Shown here: positions 36,456 through 45,981 of the stretch, piece by piece
How the letters are laid out: every line of letters starts with the position of its first letter
Position numbering within the stretch: position 1 is the first letter of the stretch
Origin: Sphingobium sp. CAP-1
GTDB taxonomy: Bacteria; Pseudomonadota; Alphaproteobacteria; Sphingomonadales; Sphingomonadaceae
Assembly (NCBI RefSeq): GCF_009720145.1
Contig: NZ_CP046252.1
Location: forward strand, 2,808,001 to 2,872,000
DNA length: 64,000 nt
Reading direction: 5' to 3'
Program-made: the position numbers and the translations under genes
Notes under the pieces: model-generated
What the model was told of the DNA's origin: nothing
Seen by the model: the letters and a program-made list of their open reading frames with translations, nothing else
The model's database searches: none

Positions 36456-37727
36456 TCAGGGGCGGGGTTGGTCCGGGGCGCGGTGAATGACGCGCTGCGG
36501 ATAGGGGATGGCGACGCCATGGTCGCGGAATAGCTGCCAGACGCGGCCCAGCACATCCGACTTCACGCTGCCGACGCCGCTTTCGGGATCGCTGATCCAG
36601 ACCAGTATCTCATGTTCGACCCGGCTTTCCCCGAAGGCGGTGAGCCAGACATTGGGCTTGGGATTGCGCAGCACGCGCGGGCTTTCCTGCGCGGCCTGGA
36701 GCATCAGGCGCTGGGCGAGCTTCAAATCGCTGTCGAAGGCGATGCCGACGGGGATGCGGATGCGGACGTTGCGGTCGGAATAGGACCAGTTCTCTACCTC
36801 CTGCGTCATCAGATTCTCGTTGGGAATCAGATGTTCCTTGCCGTCGCGGGTGATGACGGAAACGGCGCGCACGCCGATCTTGTTCACCCAGCCGAAACTG
36901 TCGCCGACGACGATGACATCACCCGGCTTGATCGATCGGTCCATCAGCAGGATGATGCCGGCGATGAGGTTGCCGAAGGTCTTTTGCAGGCCAAAGCCGA
37001 TGGCCAGGCCCAGCGCGCCGGAAAAGACGGCGAAGGCGGTGAGATCGATGCCAAGCAGATCGACGCCGATGAAGAAGGCGGCGACCACCACGGCAATGGC
37101 GGCGAGTTTCTGCGCAAGCAGCTTCTGGGTCGGGTCGAAGCCGTCGGCCTGCTGGATCGACCGGCCGACGACCCGGTTGGCGAGGCGGACGGCGGCGAAG
37201 AGGGCGACGCAGGTGGCGGCGATCGACAGCAGGCCGAGCAGGGTGATGCGCCGCTTGCCCAGCGTCAGGCCGATGCGGTCGAGCATGTCGCCCACCGGGG
37301 CGATGCCGCCACCGCTGCCTGAAACGATCAGGATGAAGAGGAGGATGGCGAGCGGCACCACCGCCCAGCGCGGAATGGCCAGGCCACGCAGGACATGGGT
37401 GGCGAGCAGCGCGACCGCACCGCCCAGCACGATCCCCATGACCAGATGGCCAAGCGATCCGGTGGGAAAGACGGCAAGGCCGATCGCCAGCAGCGCGGCG
37501 GCGAAGCCATGGCGGGTGATCGACCGGACATGGCCGGCGAGCGCGTCGCCCAGCGGCGGCAGGCGGCGGCGCAGGCGCGGCGCGGCAAGCCGGGCCAGCC
37601 CCCAGGCGGTGGCATAGAGCAGGATGGCGAGCGCCAGCGCAACCAGCGGCTGCACGATATCCGGGTCGCCGGGCAGGCGCGCGAGGAGCGGGATCAGGCC
37701 CGGCGGCATCGCGTCAGCCGCGCTCAC
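36456..37727 (-). CDS. Mechanosensitive ion channel (MscS family)
   Basis: A 423-aa membrane channel opening on osmotic down-shock. Several N-terminal helices precede the pore helix (FAVFSGALGLAIGFGLQKTF, glycine/alanine-packed) and the MscS beta domain with VGDSFGWVNKIGVRAVSV and LIPNENLMTQEVENWSY, then a C-terminal alpha/beta domain. GTG 37727 overlaps the metC stop by 14 bases; ATG 37709 six codons inside is the alternative. Last gene of the sseA-metC-mscS operon. Confidence 0.92.
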   Translation of the reverse strand: MSAADAMPPGLIPLLARLPGDPDIVQPLVALALAILLYATAWGLARLAAPRLRRRLPPLGDALAGHVRSITRHGFAAALLAIGLAVFPTGSLGHLVMGIVLGGAVALLATHVLRGLAIPRWAVVPLAILLFILIVSGSGGGIAPVGDMLDRIGLTLGKRRITLLGLLSIAATCVALFAAVRLANRVVGRSIQQADGFDPTQKLLAQKLAAIAVVVAAFFIGVDLLGIDLTAFAVFSGALGLAIGFGLQKTFGNLIAGIILLMDRSIKPGDVIVVGDSFGWVNKIGVRAVSVITRDGKEHLIPNENLMTQEVENWSYSDRNVRIRIPVGIAFDSDLKLAQRLMLQAAQESPRVLRNPKPNVWLTAFGESRVEHEILVWISDPESGVGSVKSDVLGRVWQLFRDHGVAIPYPQRVIHRAPDQPRP

Positions 37728-38931
37728 GGACCGCGCGGAAGCGGGCGAGGCCGGCGTCGAGGTCCGCGATCAGATCGGCCGGATCTTCCAGGCCGATATG
37801 CAGGCGCACCGCCGGGCCTTGCGCGCTCCACCGGGTGGCGCTGCGGTAGCGGGCGGGGTCGACGGGCAGGGCAAGGCTTTCGAAGCCGCCCCAGCTATAG
37901 CCGATGCCGAAATGGGCGAGGCCGTCGATCAGGGCGGCGCGCGCCTGTTCGTCGCCCCCTTGCAGGATGAAGGTGAACAGGCCGGTCGATCCGGTGAAGT
38001 CGCGCTGCCACAGCGCATGGCCGGGGCAGTCGGGCAGTGCCGGGTGGAGGACACGGGCGACATCGGGCTGATCCTTGAGCCAGTGGGCGATGGCGAGCGC
38101 GCTGTCCTGATGCTGTTTCAGCCGGACGCCCAGCGTGCGCAGCCCGCGCGCCGCGAGCCAGGCGTCGTCGGGGCTGACCATCTGGCCCAGCAGATAGGCG
38201 GTCTGACGGATGCGCGCGAACCAGTCGGCATTGGCGGTGACGCTGCCCATCATCACATCGCTATGGCCGACAATGTATTTGGTGCAGGCGAGGATCGAGA
38301 TATCGACGCCATGGGCCATGGCCGGAAAATAGAGCGGCGTCGCCCATGTATTGTCGAGGATGGTCACGACCCCGTTCGCCTTTGCCCAGGCGGTGAGGGC
38401 GGGAATATCCTGCACCTCGAAGGTCAGGCTGCCGGGGCTTTCGAGGAAGAGGGCGCGGATCGGGCCGGCGGCGAGATGCACATCGAGTGAGACAGTCGTC
38501 GGGTCATAATAGATTGTTTCGATACCGTAACCTTTGAGCATCTGCTCGCAGAAATTGCGGGTCGGATCATAGGCGCTGTCGACCATGAGCAGCCGGTCGC
38601 CCGGCTTCAGCACCGCCATCAGCGCGGCGGCGATCGCCGCGACGCCGGAGGGAAAGAGCATCGTCCCCGCCGCGCCCGGTTCCATTTCGGTGAGCGCGTC
38701 GGCGAGGCTCCAGGCGGTCGGCGTGCCCTTGCGCCCATAGAAGAGGCGCTCATGCGTGCTGCTGCCCGCGGCCTTCCGCAGATGGGCGACATCGTCATAG
38801 AGGATGGTCGAGGCGCGCCAGACCGGCGGGCTGACGATGCCGCCGGGCTGGCCGGGCATCCCGGTCCATTCGGGCTTGCGCCCGGCCTGAACGATCTGAG
38901 TGAGGGGCTGGCGCTTGTCGTTATCGCTCAC
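37714..38931 (-). CDS. metC: Cystathionine beta-lyase
   Basis: A 405-aa PLP enzyme of the Cys/Met metabolism family, cleaving cystathionine to homocysteine, pyruvate and ammonia. Conserved features: RLFYGRKGTPTAWSLADALT, FPSGVAAIAAALMA, LFLESPGSLTFEVQD, the LDNTWATPLYF motif and the PLP lysine in CTKYIVGHSDVMMG. The shape and lack of a gamma-synthase pattern favour MetC. GTG 38931 overlaps the sseA stop by 4 bases. Confidence 0.92.
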   Translation of the reverse strand: MSDNDKRQPLTQIVQAGRKPEWTGMPGQPGGIVSPPVWRASTILYDDVAHLRKAAGSSTHERLFYGRKGTPTAWSLADALTEMEPGAAGTMLFPSGVAAIAAALMAVLKPGDRLLMVDSAYDPTRNFCEQMLKGYGIETIYYDPTTVSLDVHLAAGPIRALFLESPGSLTFEVQDIPALTAWAKANGVVTILDNTWATPLYFPAMAHGVDISILACTKYIVGHSDVMMGSVTANADWFARIRQTAYLLGQMVSPDDAWLAARGLRTLGVRLKQHQDSALAIAHWLKDQPDVARVLHPALPDCPGHALWQRDFTGSTGLFTFILQGGDEQARAALIDGLAHFGIGYSWGGFESLALPVDPARYRSATRWSAQGPAVRLHIGLEDPADLIADLDAGLARFRAVRERG

Positions 38932-39773
38932 GCCGCACCTGTCGCCTTCGGTGTCGCGGGATCGAAGCCCCATTCGGACCAGCTTCCGTCGTAGAGGGCG
39001 ACATCCTTCTTCCCCAGCGATTCGAGGGCGGCGAGGATGATCGCGGCGGTGACGCCGCTGCCGCAGGTGGTGATGACCGGCCGGTCGAAGTCCGTGCCGG
39101 CGTCTATGAACAGGCGGCGCAACTCGTCGTCCTGCTTCATGCTGTTGTCGGCGGCGAAGAAGGCGGAGGAGGGGATGTTGCGGCTGCCGGGAATATGGCC
39201 GGATGCCATGCCGGGGCGTGGTTCCGCCTCCGCGCCGGTGAAGCGGCCCGCGCCGCGCGCGTCGAGCAGTTGCGCATCGTTGCTGGCGAGATTGGCGAGA
39301 ATGTCGGCCTTGCTACGGACAGTCGCGCGGTCGAGCCGGGCGACTGCGTTGCCGGGCGCGGGCGTGGCCGCGCCGCTCTCTGTCGGGCGGCCCTCCGCCA
39401 GCCATTTGGGCAGCCCGCCGTCGAGAATCGCGGCCGACACGCCCAGCCCGTAGACGCGCATCATCCACCAGCCGCGTGCGGCGCTGTGGACCGGGCTGTT
39501 GTCATAGATGATGATGCGGCTGTCGGCGTTGACGCCCAGCGCCTGCATGTGCTGGGTCATCATCGCGTCGGGCGGCAGTTGCCCCGGCGTTGGATCATCG
39601 GGGTCGGACAGGCCGGGCAGGTCCATATAGGCCGCGCCGGGGATGTGGGCGGCGGCAAATTCGGCGCGCGGGTCGCGCGGCGTGCCGGGCAGGAACAGGC
39701 TGGCGTCGAGGATGACGAGGTCGGATTTGCCCAGTTCGCCGGCGAGCCAGTCGGTGGAAACGAAAATGGTCAT
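38928..39773 (-). CDS. sseA: 3-mercaptopyruvate sulfurtransferase
   Basis: A 281-aa two-domain rhodanese. It moves sulfur from 3-mercaptopyruvate to cyanide or thiols. The N-terminal domain (FAAAHIPGAAYMDLPGLSDP) is inactive and the C-terminal loop TCGSGVTA carries the catalytic Cys; the CGSGVTA type marks a mercaptopyruvate enzyme and not a thiosulfate one. First gene of the operon with metC and the MscS channel; both sulfur enzymes handle cysteine-derived sulfur. Confidence 0.94.
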   Translation of the reverse strand: MTIFVSTDWLAGELGKSDLVILDASLFLPGTPRDPRAEFAAAHIPGAAYMDLPGLSDPDDPTPGQLPPDAMMTQHMQALGVNADSRIIIYDNSPVHSAARGWWMMRVYGLGVSAAILDGGLPKWLAEGRPTESGAATPAPGNAVARLDRATVRSKADILANLASNDAQLLDARGAGRFTGAEAEPRPGMASGHIPGSRNIPSSAFFAADNSMKQDDELRRLFIDAGTDFDRPVITTCGSGVTAAIILAALESLGKKDVALYDGSWSEWGFDPATPKATGAA

Positions 39774-39846
39774 GCGCTGCCCAGCGTCCTTTGCTCTAAG
39801 CCTTTGGCTTTCTTCTAGAGCCGGCCGCAGGCGCTGGGAAGGGGCG

Positions 39847-41076
39847 TCAGGCCGGGGTCAGCTCCGCCGCAGCGCGGGCGGCAGGGCGGCGATATTGGCG
39901 CGGCCCCTGATCGAGGCGCAGCGGCGCGAGCCGATCGGCCGGCGGCTCCTGCTCCTGGCCGACGATGAAGGCGCGGGCGGTGCGGCCCTGACCCGGTTCC
40001 TCGGCATCCCAGCGATAGGCCATGTCGAAGGCGGCGAGCGGGATCAGCAGGCTGCGCTGGCCCATGGTGACGGGCAATATCTCTTCGGGCGACAGGCGCA
40101 GTTCGCCGATCAGTTGGCGGGTTTCGCCGGGCGCGATCGCGACCGCGCTGTGCAGCGGCAGGCCGCTGTCGCCGGCGAAAAAGTCCTGGAGCAGGGCGGC
40201 CTGCTGCGCGCCGGCATTGCCGATGATGCCGCGAATGAGGATGTCCTGCGCCGGGCGGGTGCCGCGATTGTGCAGGATCAGGCTGTAGGCGATGGTCACG
40301 CCGACCATCGAATAGCGCGCCTGCCCGACCGCCATGTCCATGTCGAGCCAGGGGCGGTCGGTAGCGACCGGCGCGGGGGTAGCAGCAGGGGTGGCGGCAG
40401 GTGCGGCTGGGCGCGGCGTGGGTTGTGGCGCCGTTTCGACCGGACTGGGGGCAGCCGCGGGGGCAGCGTCGGCGATCGGGGCGGCCGGACGGCGACGGCG
40501 TAGCAGCATGGCGGCGGCCAGTGCGACCAGCGCCAGCACGCCGCCGATGATCCAGGGGAGCGGGTTGCCTGCTTCGTCGGCGGGGGCGAGCGCCGGGGCC
40601 GGCACGGGCGTTTCGACGGCGTTGGTGGCGGGTGCGGGCAAAGGCGGCGGGGCGGCTTCGACCGGGGCGCTCTGGTTGGTCGGCGCGCTGTCGGTGGCCG
40701 GGGCCGCAGGGGCTTGTGTTGCGGGTGCAGGCGTCGCGGCGGCTGGCGTTTGTGCGGGCGGCGGCGCGGCGCGCTCGGCCGGACGCTGGGCGCGGGGTTC
40801 GGGCGTCGGCTGGCGCGGCGTTGCGGTGGTCGCGCGGGCCGGTGTCGCGCGGGTCGGCGCGGGAGTGGACTGGGGCAGGGGCTGGACCGTGGGCGCGACG
40901 ACGGGCGGCGCGGTGGGTGGCGTCACCGAATCGCGAAAGACGTTGAGTTCCGGTCCCTGCCGGTCGGGGTTGGGTGCGGGAGTCGTGCTGGCCGGCGGCG
41001 TCTCCGTCTGCTGGGCAAGAACAGGCGCAGGCGCAAGCAGCGCGGCGAACAGCAACGGACGAATGACGGACCCCAT
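39847..41076 (-). CDS. Exported Pro/Ala-rich protein with a membrane segment
   Basis: A 409-aa protein. A signal peptide (SVIRPLLFAALLAPAPVLA) is followed by about 140 residues rich in Pro, Ala and Thr (disordered, e.g. TPAPTRATPARATTATPRQP), then a membrane helix (LPWIIGGVLALVALAAAMLL) and RRRR, another disordered stretch, and a folded C-terminal domain from about residue 245 (YSMVGVTIAYSLILHNRGTR, ETRQLIGELRLSPEEI). The C-terminal domain looks beta-sandwich-like and cytoplasmic if the helix runs out-to-in. Function unknown. ATG 41076 begins the signal peptide. Confidence 0.75.
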   Translation of the reverse strand: MGSVIRPLLFAALLAPAPVLAQQTETPPASTTPAPNPDRQGPELNVFRDSVTPPTAPPVVAPTVQPLPQSTPAPTRATPARATTATPRQPTPEPRAQRPAERAAPPPAQTPAAATPAPATQAPAAPATDSAPTNQSAPVEAAPPPLPAPATNAVETPVPAPALAPADEAGNPLPWIIGGVLALVALAAAMLLRRRRPAAPIADAAPAAAPSPVETAPQPTPRPAAPAATPAATPAPVATDRPWLDMDMAVGQARYSMVGVTIAYSLILHNRGTRPAQDILIRGIIGNAGAQQAALLQDFFAGDSGLPLHSAVAIAPGETRQLIGELRLSPEEILPVTMGQRSLLIPLAAFDMAYRWDAEEPGQGRTARAFIVGQEQEPPADRLAPLRLDQGPRQYRRPAARAAAELTPA

Positions 41077-41165
41077 AAGCGTGCCAAGGCACAAGAATGG
41101 CTGAACCGCAAGTGAACAATGCAGCAGGCATGACATCAGCCGTGCAATGGCGTAGATGGCGCGGC

Positions 41166-41627
41166 ATGACCGACCTTCCCACCACGCCCCTGCATCTGGG
41201 CCAGACCAGCGCCCTGCCCGCCAGTCCGCAAGCCGCCGTGCTGGACTATGTGCCCAATCCGCGCCCCGGCAAACCCTATCTGGTGCGCTTCACCGCGCCG
41301 GAATTCACCTCGCTCTGCCCGGTGACCGGCCAGCCCGACTTCGCTCATCTGGTGATCGACTATGCGCCCGGCGCGACGATCGTGGAATCGAAGTCGCTGA
41401 AGCTGTTCCTGGGCGCGTTCCGCAACCATGCCGCCTTTCATGAGGATTGCACCGTGGGGATCGGCGAGCGGCTGTTCGCGGAGATGAAGCCGGTCTGGCT
41501 GCGCATTGGCGGTTACTGGTATCCGCGCGGCGGCATCCCGATCGACGTATTCTGGCAGTCGGGCGAACCGCCGGCGGGCATGTGGCTGCCGGCCCAGGAT
41601 GTGCCGGGCTATCGCGGGCGGGGCTGA
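41166..41627 (+). CDS. queF: NADPH-dependent 7-cyano-7-deazaguanine reductase (QueF)
   Basis: A 153-aa enzyme reducing preQ0 to preQ1 in queuosine biosynthesis. The active-site Cys is in EFTSLCPVTGQPDF, and the QueF motif is IVESKSLKLF followed by FRNHAAFHEDC. This is the short (unimodular, YkvM-like) type. ATG 41166 precedes MTDLPTTPLHLGQTSALP; the frame is open to 41097 but adds unrelated residues. Other queuosine genes are not nearby. Confidence 0.96.
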   Translation: MTDLPTTPLHLGQTSALPASPQAAVLDYVPNPRPGKPYLVRFTAPEFTSLCPVTGQPDFAHLVIDYAPGATIVESKSLKLFLGAFRNHAAFHEDCTVGIGERLFAEMKPVWLRIGGYWYPRGGIPIDVFWQSGEPPAGMWLPAQDVPGYRGRG

Positions 41628-41638
41628 GGCTCCTTTAT

Positions 41639-41713
41639 CCGTTCGTTTCGAGTGTAGTCGAGAAATGGGAAGCGCCGTCCTGGCCGCTTCTCGACTACGC
41701 TCGAAGCGAACGG
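41639..41713. repeat. 75-bp inverted-repeat element with 26-bp arms
   Basis: Left arm 41639-41664 and right arm 41688-41713 are complementary except for two positions, both of which would be G-T pairs. The loop is 23 bases. The right arm continues into the CGGAG sequence shared with 9359-9386. It begins 12 bases after the queF stop, so it may fold in the queF transcript; there is no T run behind it. Confidence 0.8.
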
Positions 41714-41882
41714 AGGCAGAATGCCTCCCTGCCTGTTTGACGAACGGGCAACAGGGTTCGACCAACGACATGGCGGCGCGCGCGCATCGCTTGACCGATG
41801 CAGCGAAACGGCCGATCCCGCGTTCATCCCGGCGCGAGGACGGATCGTCCGATCGCGCCCTTCTGACGTGTCGGAGTCGTTC

Positions 41883-44525
41883 ATGTCCTTCAAGAAAATC
41901 CTGCCGCTGCTGATCGCGGTCGCCCCGGTCGCTCTGGCGACGCCTGCGCTCGCCCAACCCACCGGCCCCGCCGCCGGCATCACCACCCAGTTGCCGCGTG
42001 GCGCGGCGCCCAGCCATTATGCGATCGAGGTGACGCCCGATGCGGCGAACCTGACATTCACCGGCAAGGCGACGATCGATGTCACGGTTGCAGCCACCAT
42101 GCCCGCACTGGTGCTGAACGCCGCCGATCTGAGTTTCGCCAGCGTCACGCTGACCCCGGCGAAGGGCAAGGCGATCACCGGCACGGCCAAGGTGGATGCA
42201 GACGCGCAGACCGTGACCTTCGACTTTGGCAAGCCGATCCAGCCGGGCAGCTACACAGTCGCCATCGCCTATGCCGGCATCATCAACACCCAGGCGAACG
42301 GGCTGTTCGCGCTCGACTATACGGACAATGCGGGCGCGGCGAAGCGGGCGCTTTTCACCCAGTTCGAGGCGCCCGACGCGCGCCGTTTCGTGCCGAGCTG
42401 GGACGAGCCGAGCTATAAGGCGACCTTCGACCTGTCCGCCATCGTGCCCACGGACCAGTTGGCGGTCGGCAATATGCCGGTCAAGGCGTCGAAGGATCTG
42501 AGCGGGGGCAGGAAGCAGGTGACGTTCGGCACCAGCCCCAAAATGTCCTCCTACCTGCTGTTCTTTGGCCTTGGCGAACTGGATCGCGCGACGAAGATGG
42601 CCGGCAATACCGAAGTCGGCGTCATCACCGGCAAGGGCAATACGGGCAAGGCGCAACTGGCGCTGGACGCATCGGCGGCGATCCTGCCCTATTTCAACGA
42701 CTATTTCGGCACGCCCTTCCCGCTGCCCAAGCTCGACAATGTCGCCGGGCCGGGCCAGAGCCAGTTTTTCAGCGCGATGGAGAATTGGGGCGCGATCTTC
42801 ACCTTCGAGCGCGCGCTGCTGGTCGATCCGCGCTTCACGTCGGAAGCGACCAAGCGCCGCATCTATGAAACGGTCGCGCATGAAATGGCGCATCAATGGT
42901 TCGGCGACCTCGTCACCATGGCCTGGTGGGACGATCTGTGGCTGAACGAGGGCTTTGCAAGCTGGATGGCGACCAAGGTGACGGACAAGCTGCAACCCGA
43001 CTGGGAAATGCTGCTGACCCGCGTGGACGGGCGCGAGGCGGCGATGAGCCTCGATTCGCTCGCCACCACCCATGCCGTGGTGCAGAAGATCACCACCGTC
43101 GATCAGGTGAATCAGGCGTTCGACGCCATCACCTATCAGAAGGGCGAGGCGGTCATCACCATGCTGGAAGGCTATGCCGGCGAGGATGCGTGGAAGGCGG
43201 GCATCCAGTCCTATATGAAGGCCCATGCCTATGGGAATACCGTGACCGACGACCTGTGGAAGGCGGTCGAGGGCGCGGGCGCGAAGGGGCTGGTCAGCAT
43301 CGCCCACGACTTCACCAGCCAGCCGGGCATCCCGCTGGTGCGCGTGGAGAGCGCCGTCTGTCAGGATGGATCGACCGTGCTGACGCTGAACCAGGGCGAA
43401 TATAGCCGCGATCACAAGGACAAAACGCCGCTCAAGTGGAACGTGCCGGTCAAGGCGCAGATCGTGGGCGGTGAGGCGCAGCGGATGATCCTGACCGGCA
43501 AGGGGACGGTGACGCTGCCGGGCTGCGGCGCCTATGTCATCAATGCCGGGCAGACGGGCTATTATCGCTCGCTCTATCCGGCGGCGAACGTGCAGGCGCT
43601 GGCGAAGGACTTCACGAAGCTCGCCAGCATCGACCAGACCGGATTGCTGGCGGATAATTTCCAGCTTGGGCTGGGCGGATATCAACCGATCGGGCTGGCG
43701 CTGGATCTGGTGGATGCGGTGCCGGCATCGGCCAGTCCGGCGGTGATGGCGGAAGTGCCGGGCTATCTGGGCAGCGCGTTCGACATGCAGGAAGGCGATC
43801 CGGCCGCGCAGGCGCGGGTCGTAGCCTATGCGTCGGCGAAGCTGACACCGGTGCTGGCGGGCATCGGCTATGATGCGAAGGCCGGCGAGGGCGCGCAGGT
43901 GCCGGTGCTGCGTTCGTCGCTGGTGTCGACGCTGGGCGACATGGGCGACAAGGCGGTGGTGGCGGAGGCCAATCGCCGCTTCGCCGCGCTGGCGACCGAT
44001 CCGGCCGCGCTTGACGGGCCGCTGCGCAATGTCTGGCTGGCGATCATCGCGAAAAATGCCGATCAGCCGACCTGGGACCGGTTGCGCGCCATGGCCGGGG
44101 GCGCCAAGACCGACCTTGAAAAGAGCAGCCTCTATGCGTTGCTGGGCGGAGCGAAGGACGAGAAGCTGGCCGCGCAGGCGCTGAACCTGGCGCTGACCGA
44201 CGAGCCGGGCAAGACCACCAGCGCCGCGATCATCGGGCAGGTGGGCTATGAGCATCCGATGCTGGCGGTCGATTATGTGCTGGCGCACCGCGCGCAATAT
44301 GAGGCGCTGATCGATGTGTCGGCGCGCAGTCAAGCCCTTGCCAGACTCGGTGGCGGATCGGCCGATCCGGCGATGGTCACGAAGCTGGACGCCTATGCGA
44401 CCCGGTATCTGACGCCGGAGTCGCGCAAGGTGGTGGATCGCGCCATCGCCGCGATCAAGACCCGGATCGAGACGCGCGGCCGGTTGAAGGCGCCGCTGGG
44501 CGCCTGGTTCGCCGCGAAGAAATAA
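41883..44525 (+). CDS. M1-family aminopeptidase, exported
   Basis: An 880-aa zinc aminopeptidase with signal peptide (MSFKKILPLLIAVAPVALATPALA). Zinc motif HEMAHQWFGD (residues 333-342, HExxH) and the third ligand in NEGFA (Glu 356) are intact. The exopeptidase motif, normally GxMEN, reads SAMEN at residues 297-301; the Gly-to-Ser change is unusual. A C-terminal ERAP1-like helical domain completes the protein. ATG 41883 starts the signal peptide. It probably cleaves N-terminal residues from peptides in the periplasm or outside. Confidence 0.93.
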   Translation: MSFKKILPLLIAVAPVALATPALAQPTGPAAGITTQLPRGAAPSHYAIEVTPDAANLTFTGKATIDVTVAATMPALVLNAADLSFASVTLTPAKGKAITGTAKVDADAQTVTFDFGKPIQPGSYTVAIAYAGIINTQANGLFALDYTDNAGAAKRALFTQFEAPDARRFVPSWDEPSYKATFDLSAIVPTDQLAVGNMPVKASKDLSGGRKQVTFGTSPKMSSYLLFFGLGELDRATKMAGNTEVGVITGKGNTGKAQLALDASAAILPYFNDYFGTPFPLPKLDNVAGPGQSQFFSAMENWGAIFTFERALLVDPRFTSEATKRRIYETVAHEMAHQWFGDLVTMAWWDDLWLNEGFASWMATKVTDKLQPDWEMLLTRVDGREAAMSLDSLATTHAVVQKITTVDQVNQAFDAITYQKGEAVITMLEGYAGEDAWKAGIQSYMKAHAYGNTVTDDLWKAVEGAGAKGLVSIAHDFTSQPGIPLVRVESAVCQDGSTVLTLNQGEYSRDHKDKTPLKWNVPVKAQIVGGEAQRMILTGKGTVTLPGCGAYVINAGQTGYYRSLYPAANVQALAKDFTKLASIDQTGLLADNFQLGLGGYQPIGLALDLVDAVPASASPAVMAEVPGYLGSAFDMQEGDPAAQARVVAYASAKLTPVLAGIGYDAKAGEGAQVPVLRSSLVSTLGDMGDKAVVAEANRRFAALATDPAALDGPLRNVWLAIIAKNADQPTWDRLRAMAGGAKTDLEKSSLYALLGGAKDEKLAAQALNLALTDEPGKTTSAAIIGQVGYEHPMLAVDYVLAHRAQYEALIDVSARSQALARLGGGSADPAMVTKLDAYATRYLTPESRKVVDRAIAAIKTRIETRGRLKAPLGAWFAAKK

Positions 44526-44531
44526 GGTCGG

Positions 44532-44561
44532 ACAGGGCGGTGGGGCGATCCACCGCTCTGT
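44532..44561. terminator. Possible bidirectional stop between convergent genes
   Basis: A 12-bp stem with one G-T pair (44532-44543 and 44550-44561), loop GGCGAT, placed in the 42-bp gap between the M1 peptidase stop and the stop of the CoA-transferase gene. No T run follows, so termination is only suggested. Confidence 0.45.
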
Positions 44562-44567
44562 TCATTG

Positions 44568-45884
44568 TCACAGGACGCGCCGTTCGCGCGCGGCGCGTTC
44601 CAGATCGTCGCGGAAGGCGGGATGGGCGATGGTGATGAGGGCGCGGGCGCGTTCGGTCAGGCTTTTGCCCTTCATGTCGGCGGAGCCAAATTCGGTGACG
44701 ATGATATGCGTGTCGGTGCGCGGGGTCGTGACCGGCCCGTCGAGCCAGGGGACGATGCGCGATATCGTGCCCCTTGCCGCGGTCGAATGGCAGGCGATGA
44801 TCGACCGCCCGCCCGCCGACGCATAGGCGCCGCGCACGAAATCGAGCTGGCCGCCGGTGCCGCTATATTGGCGGCCCCCCATGAATTCCGAGTTGCAGGC
44901 GCCGCCAAGGTCGATCTGGAGCGTCGCATTGACCGAGATCATCCGGTCATTTCGGGCGATGATGTGCGGGGCGTTCACATAGTCGACCGGATGGGCGGCG
45001 ACTGCGGGATTATCGTGGATGAAGTCGTAGAGCGACTGGTCGCCCATGGCGAAGGTAAAGATCGACTGGCCCGGATGCAGCGTCTTGGCGCTGTTGTCGA
45101 CCACGCCCGCGCGGATCAGACTGACAAGGCCGGGGGAGAGGAGTTCGGTGTGGATGCCGAGCCGCCGATGCCCCATCAGCGCGGCACAGACCGCGTCGGG
45201 CACCGCGCCGATGCCCATTTGCAGGCAGGCGCCATCCTCCACCATGGCGGCGATGATGGCGCCGATCGCATCGTCCGTGGCGTTGCGGGGCAATGACGGG
45301 ATCTGGCAGAGCGGCACATGATGTTCGACCAGCGCGGCGACATCCGCCACATGGATCATGCAGTCGCCATGGACATAGGGCATGGCCGGATTGACCTCCA
45401 CGATCAGCCGCGCGCCGCTGCGCGCGACGGCCAGCGCATAGTCGGCGTCGGTGCCGAGGCTGAAGCGGCCGTTCGCATCCATCGGCGATACGGTGGTGAT
45501 GAATGTGTCGACGCCGATATGCTCGGTCAGGGCGCGCGGAATCTGATGGAAGGGGACCGGCAGCAATTCGGTCAGGGCACGCGCCGTGCCGGCCAGCAGC
45601 GCATCATTGGCGCGTTCGATACCGCCATGGAACAGGCTGACCTGACGAATCCGGTCGCTGAGATCGGGTGAGAGAAGCGCGGCGGCGGAAGCGGCCGGCG
45701 CGAGCATCGCATAGAGGGTTGCGTCGCGCAGCGCCCCGGCCCGCACCCGGTCCGCCAGCGCAGCCCCCAGCGCAGGCGGGAAGGCGACGGCGAGGCCGGT
45801 GGCGATTTTCGCGCCGTTCGGGATCAGCGCGACGGCCTGATCCGCTGTCATGCGTCTGGCTTGGTAAAGCGTGTCGATGGTCAT
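44568..45884 (-). CDS. Acetyl-CoA hydrolase/transferase family protein (4-hydroxybutyrate CoA-transferase-like)
   Basis: A 438-aa CoA-transferase of the family that includes acetyl-CoA hydrolase, succinyl-CoA:acetate and 4-hydroxybutyrate CoA-transferases. Features are GIHTELLSPGLVSLIRAGVV, SVNATLQIDLGGACNSEFMG and QLDFVRGAYASAGGRS, with the terminal VTEFGSADMKGKSL. The catalytic Glu of the family is probably the Glu of HTELLS. Substrate cannot be told. Monocistronic. Confidence 0.88.
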   Translation of the reverse strand: MTIDTLYQARRMTADQAVALIPNGAKIATGLAVAFPPALGAALADRVRAGALRDATLYAMLAPAASAAALLSPDLSDRIRQVSLFHGGIERANDALLAGTARALTELLPVPFHQIPRALTEHIGVDTFITTVSPMDANGRFSLGTDADYALAVARSGARLIVEVNPAMPYVHGDCMIHVADVAALVEHHVPLCQIPSLPRNATDDAIGAIIAAMVEDGACLQMGIGAVPDAVCAALMGHRRLGIHTELLSPGLVSLIRAGVVDNSAKTLHPGQSIFTFAMGDQSLYDFIHDNPAVAAHPVDYVNAPHIIARNDRMISVNATLQIDLGGACNSEFMGGRQYSGTGGQLDFVRGAYASAGGRSIIACHSTAARGTISRIVPWLDGPVTTPRTDTHIIVTEFGSADMKGKSLTERARALITIAHPAFRDDLERAARERRVL

Positions 45885-45981
45885 GGTTGCTCCCCGGCTC
45901 CGTGCAGCCTTGTCGCCCGGTAACGCGGAGAGGGCAATCCACCATAGGTGTTAAGGGCGTCCCGCAGAACGCCCGCAACCG

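Noticed and set aside
41097..41165. preQ1 riboswitch before queF
   Set aside because: The short leader shows no H-type pseudoknot arrangement or A-rich tail typical of preQ1 aptamers.
41136..44333. A 1065-codon minus-strand frame opposite the M1 peptidase and queF
   Set aside because: Same reason: both real genes on the plus strand have catalytic motifs, and the antisense product is His/Arg/Gln-rich and not protein-like.
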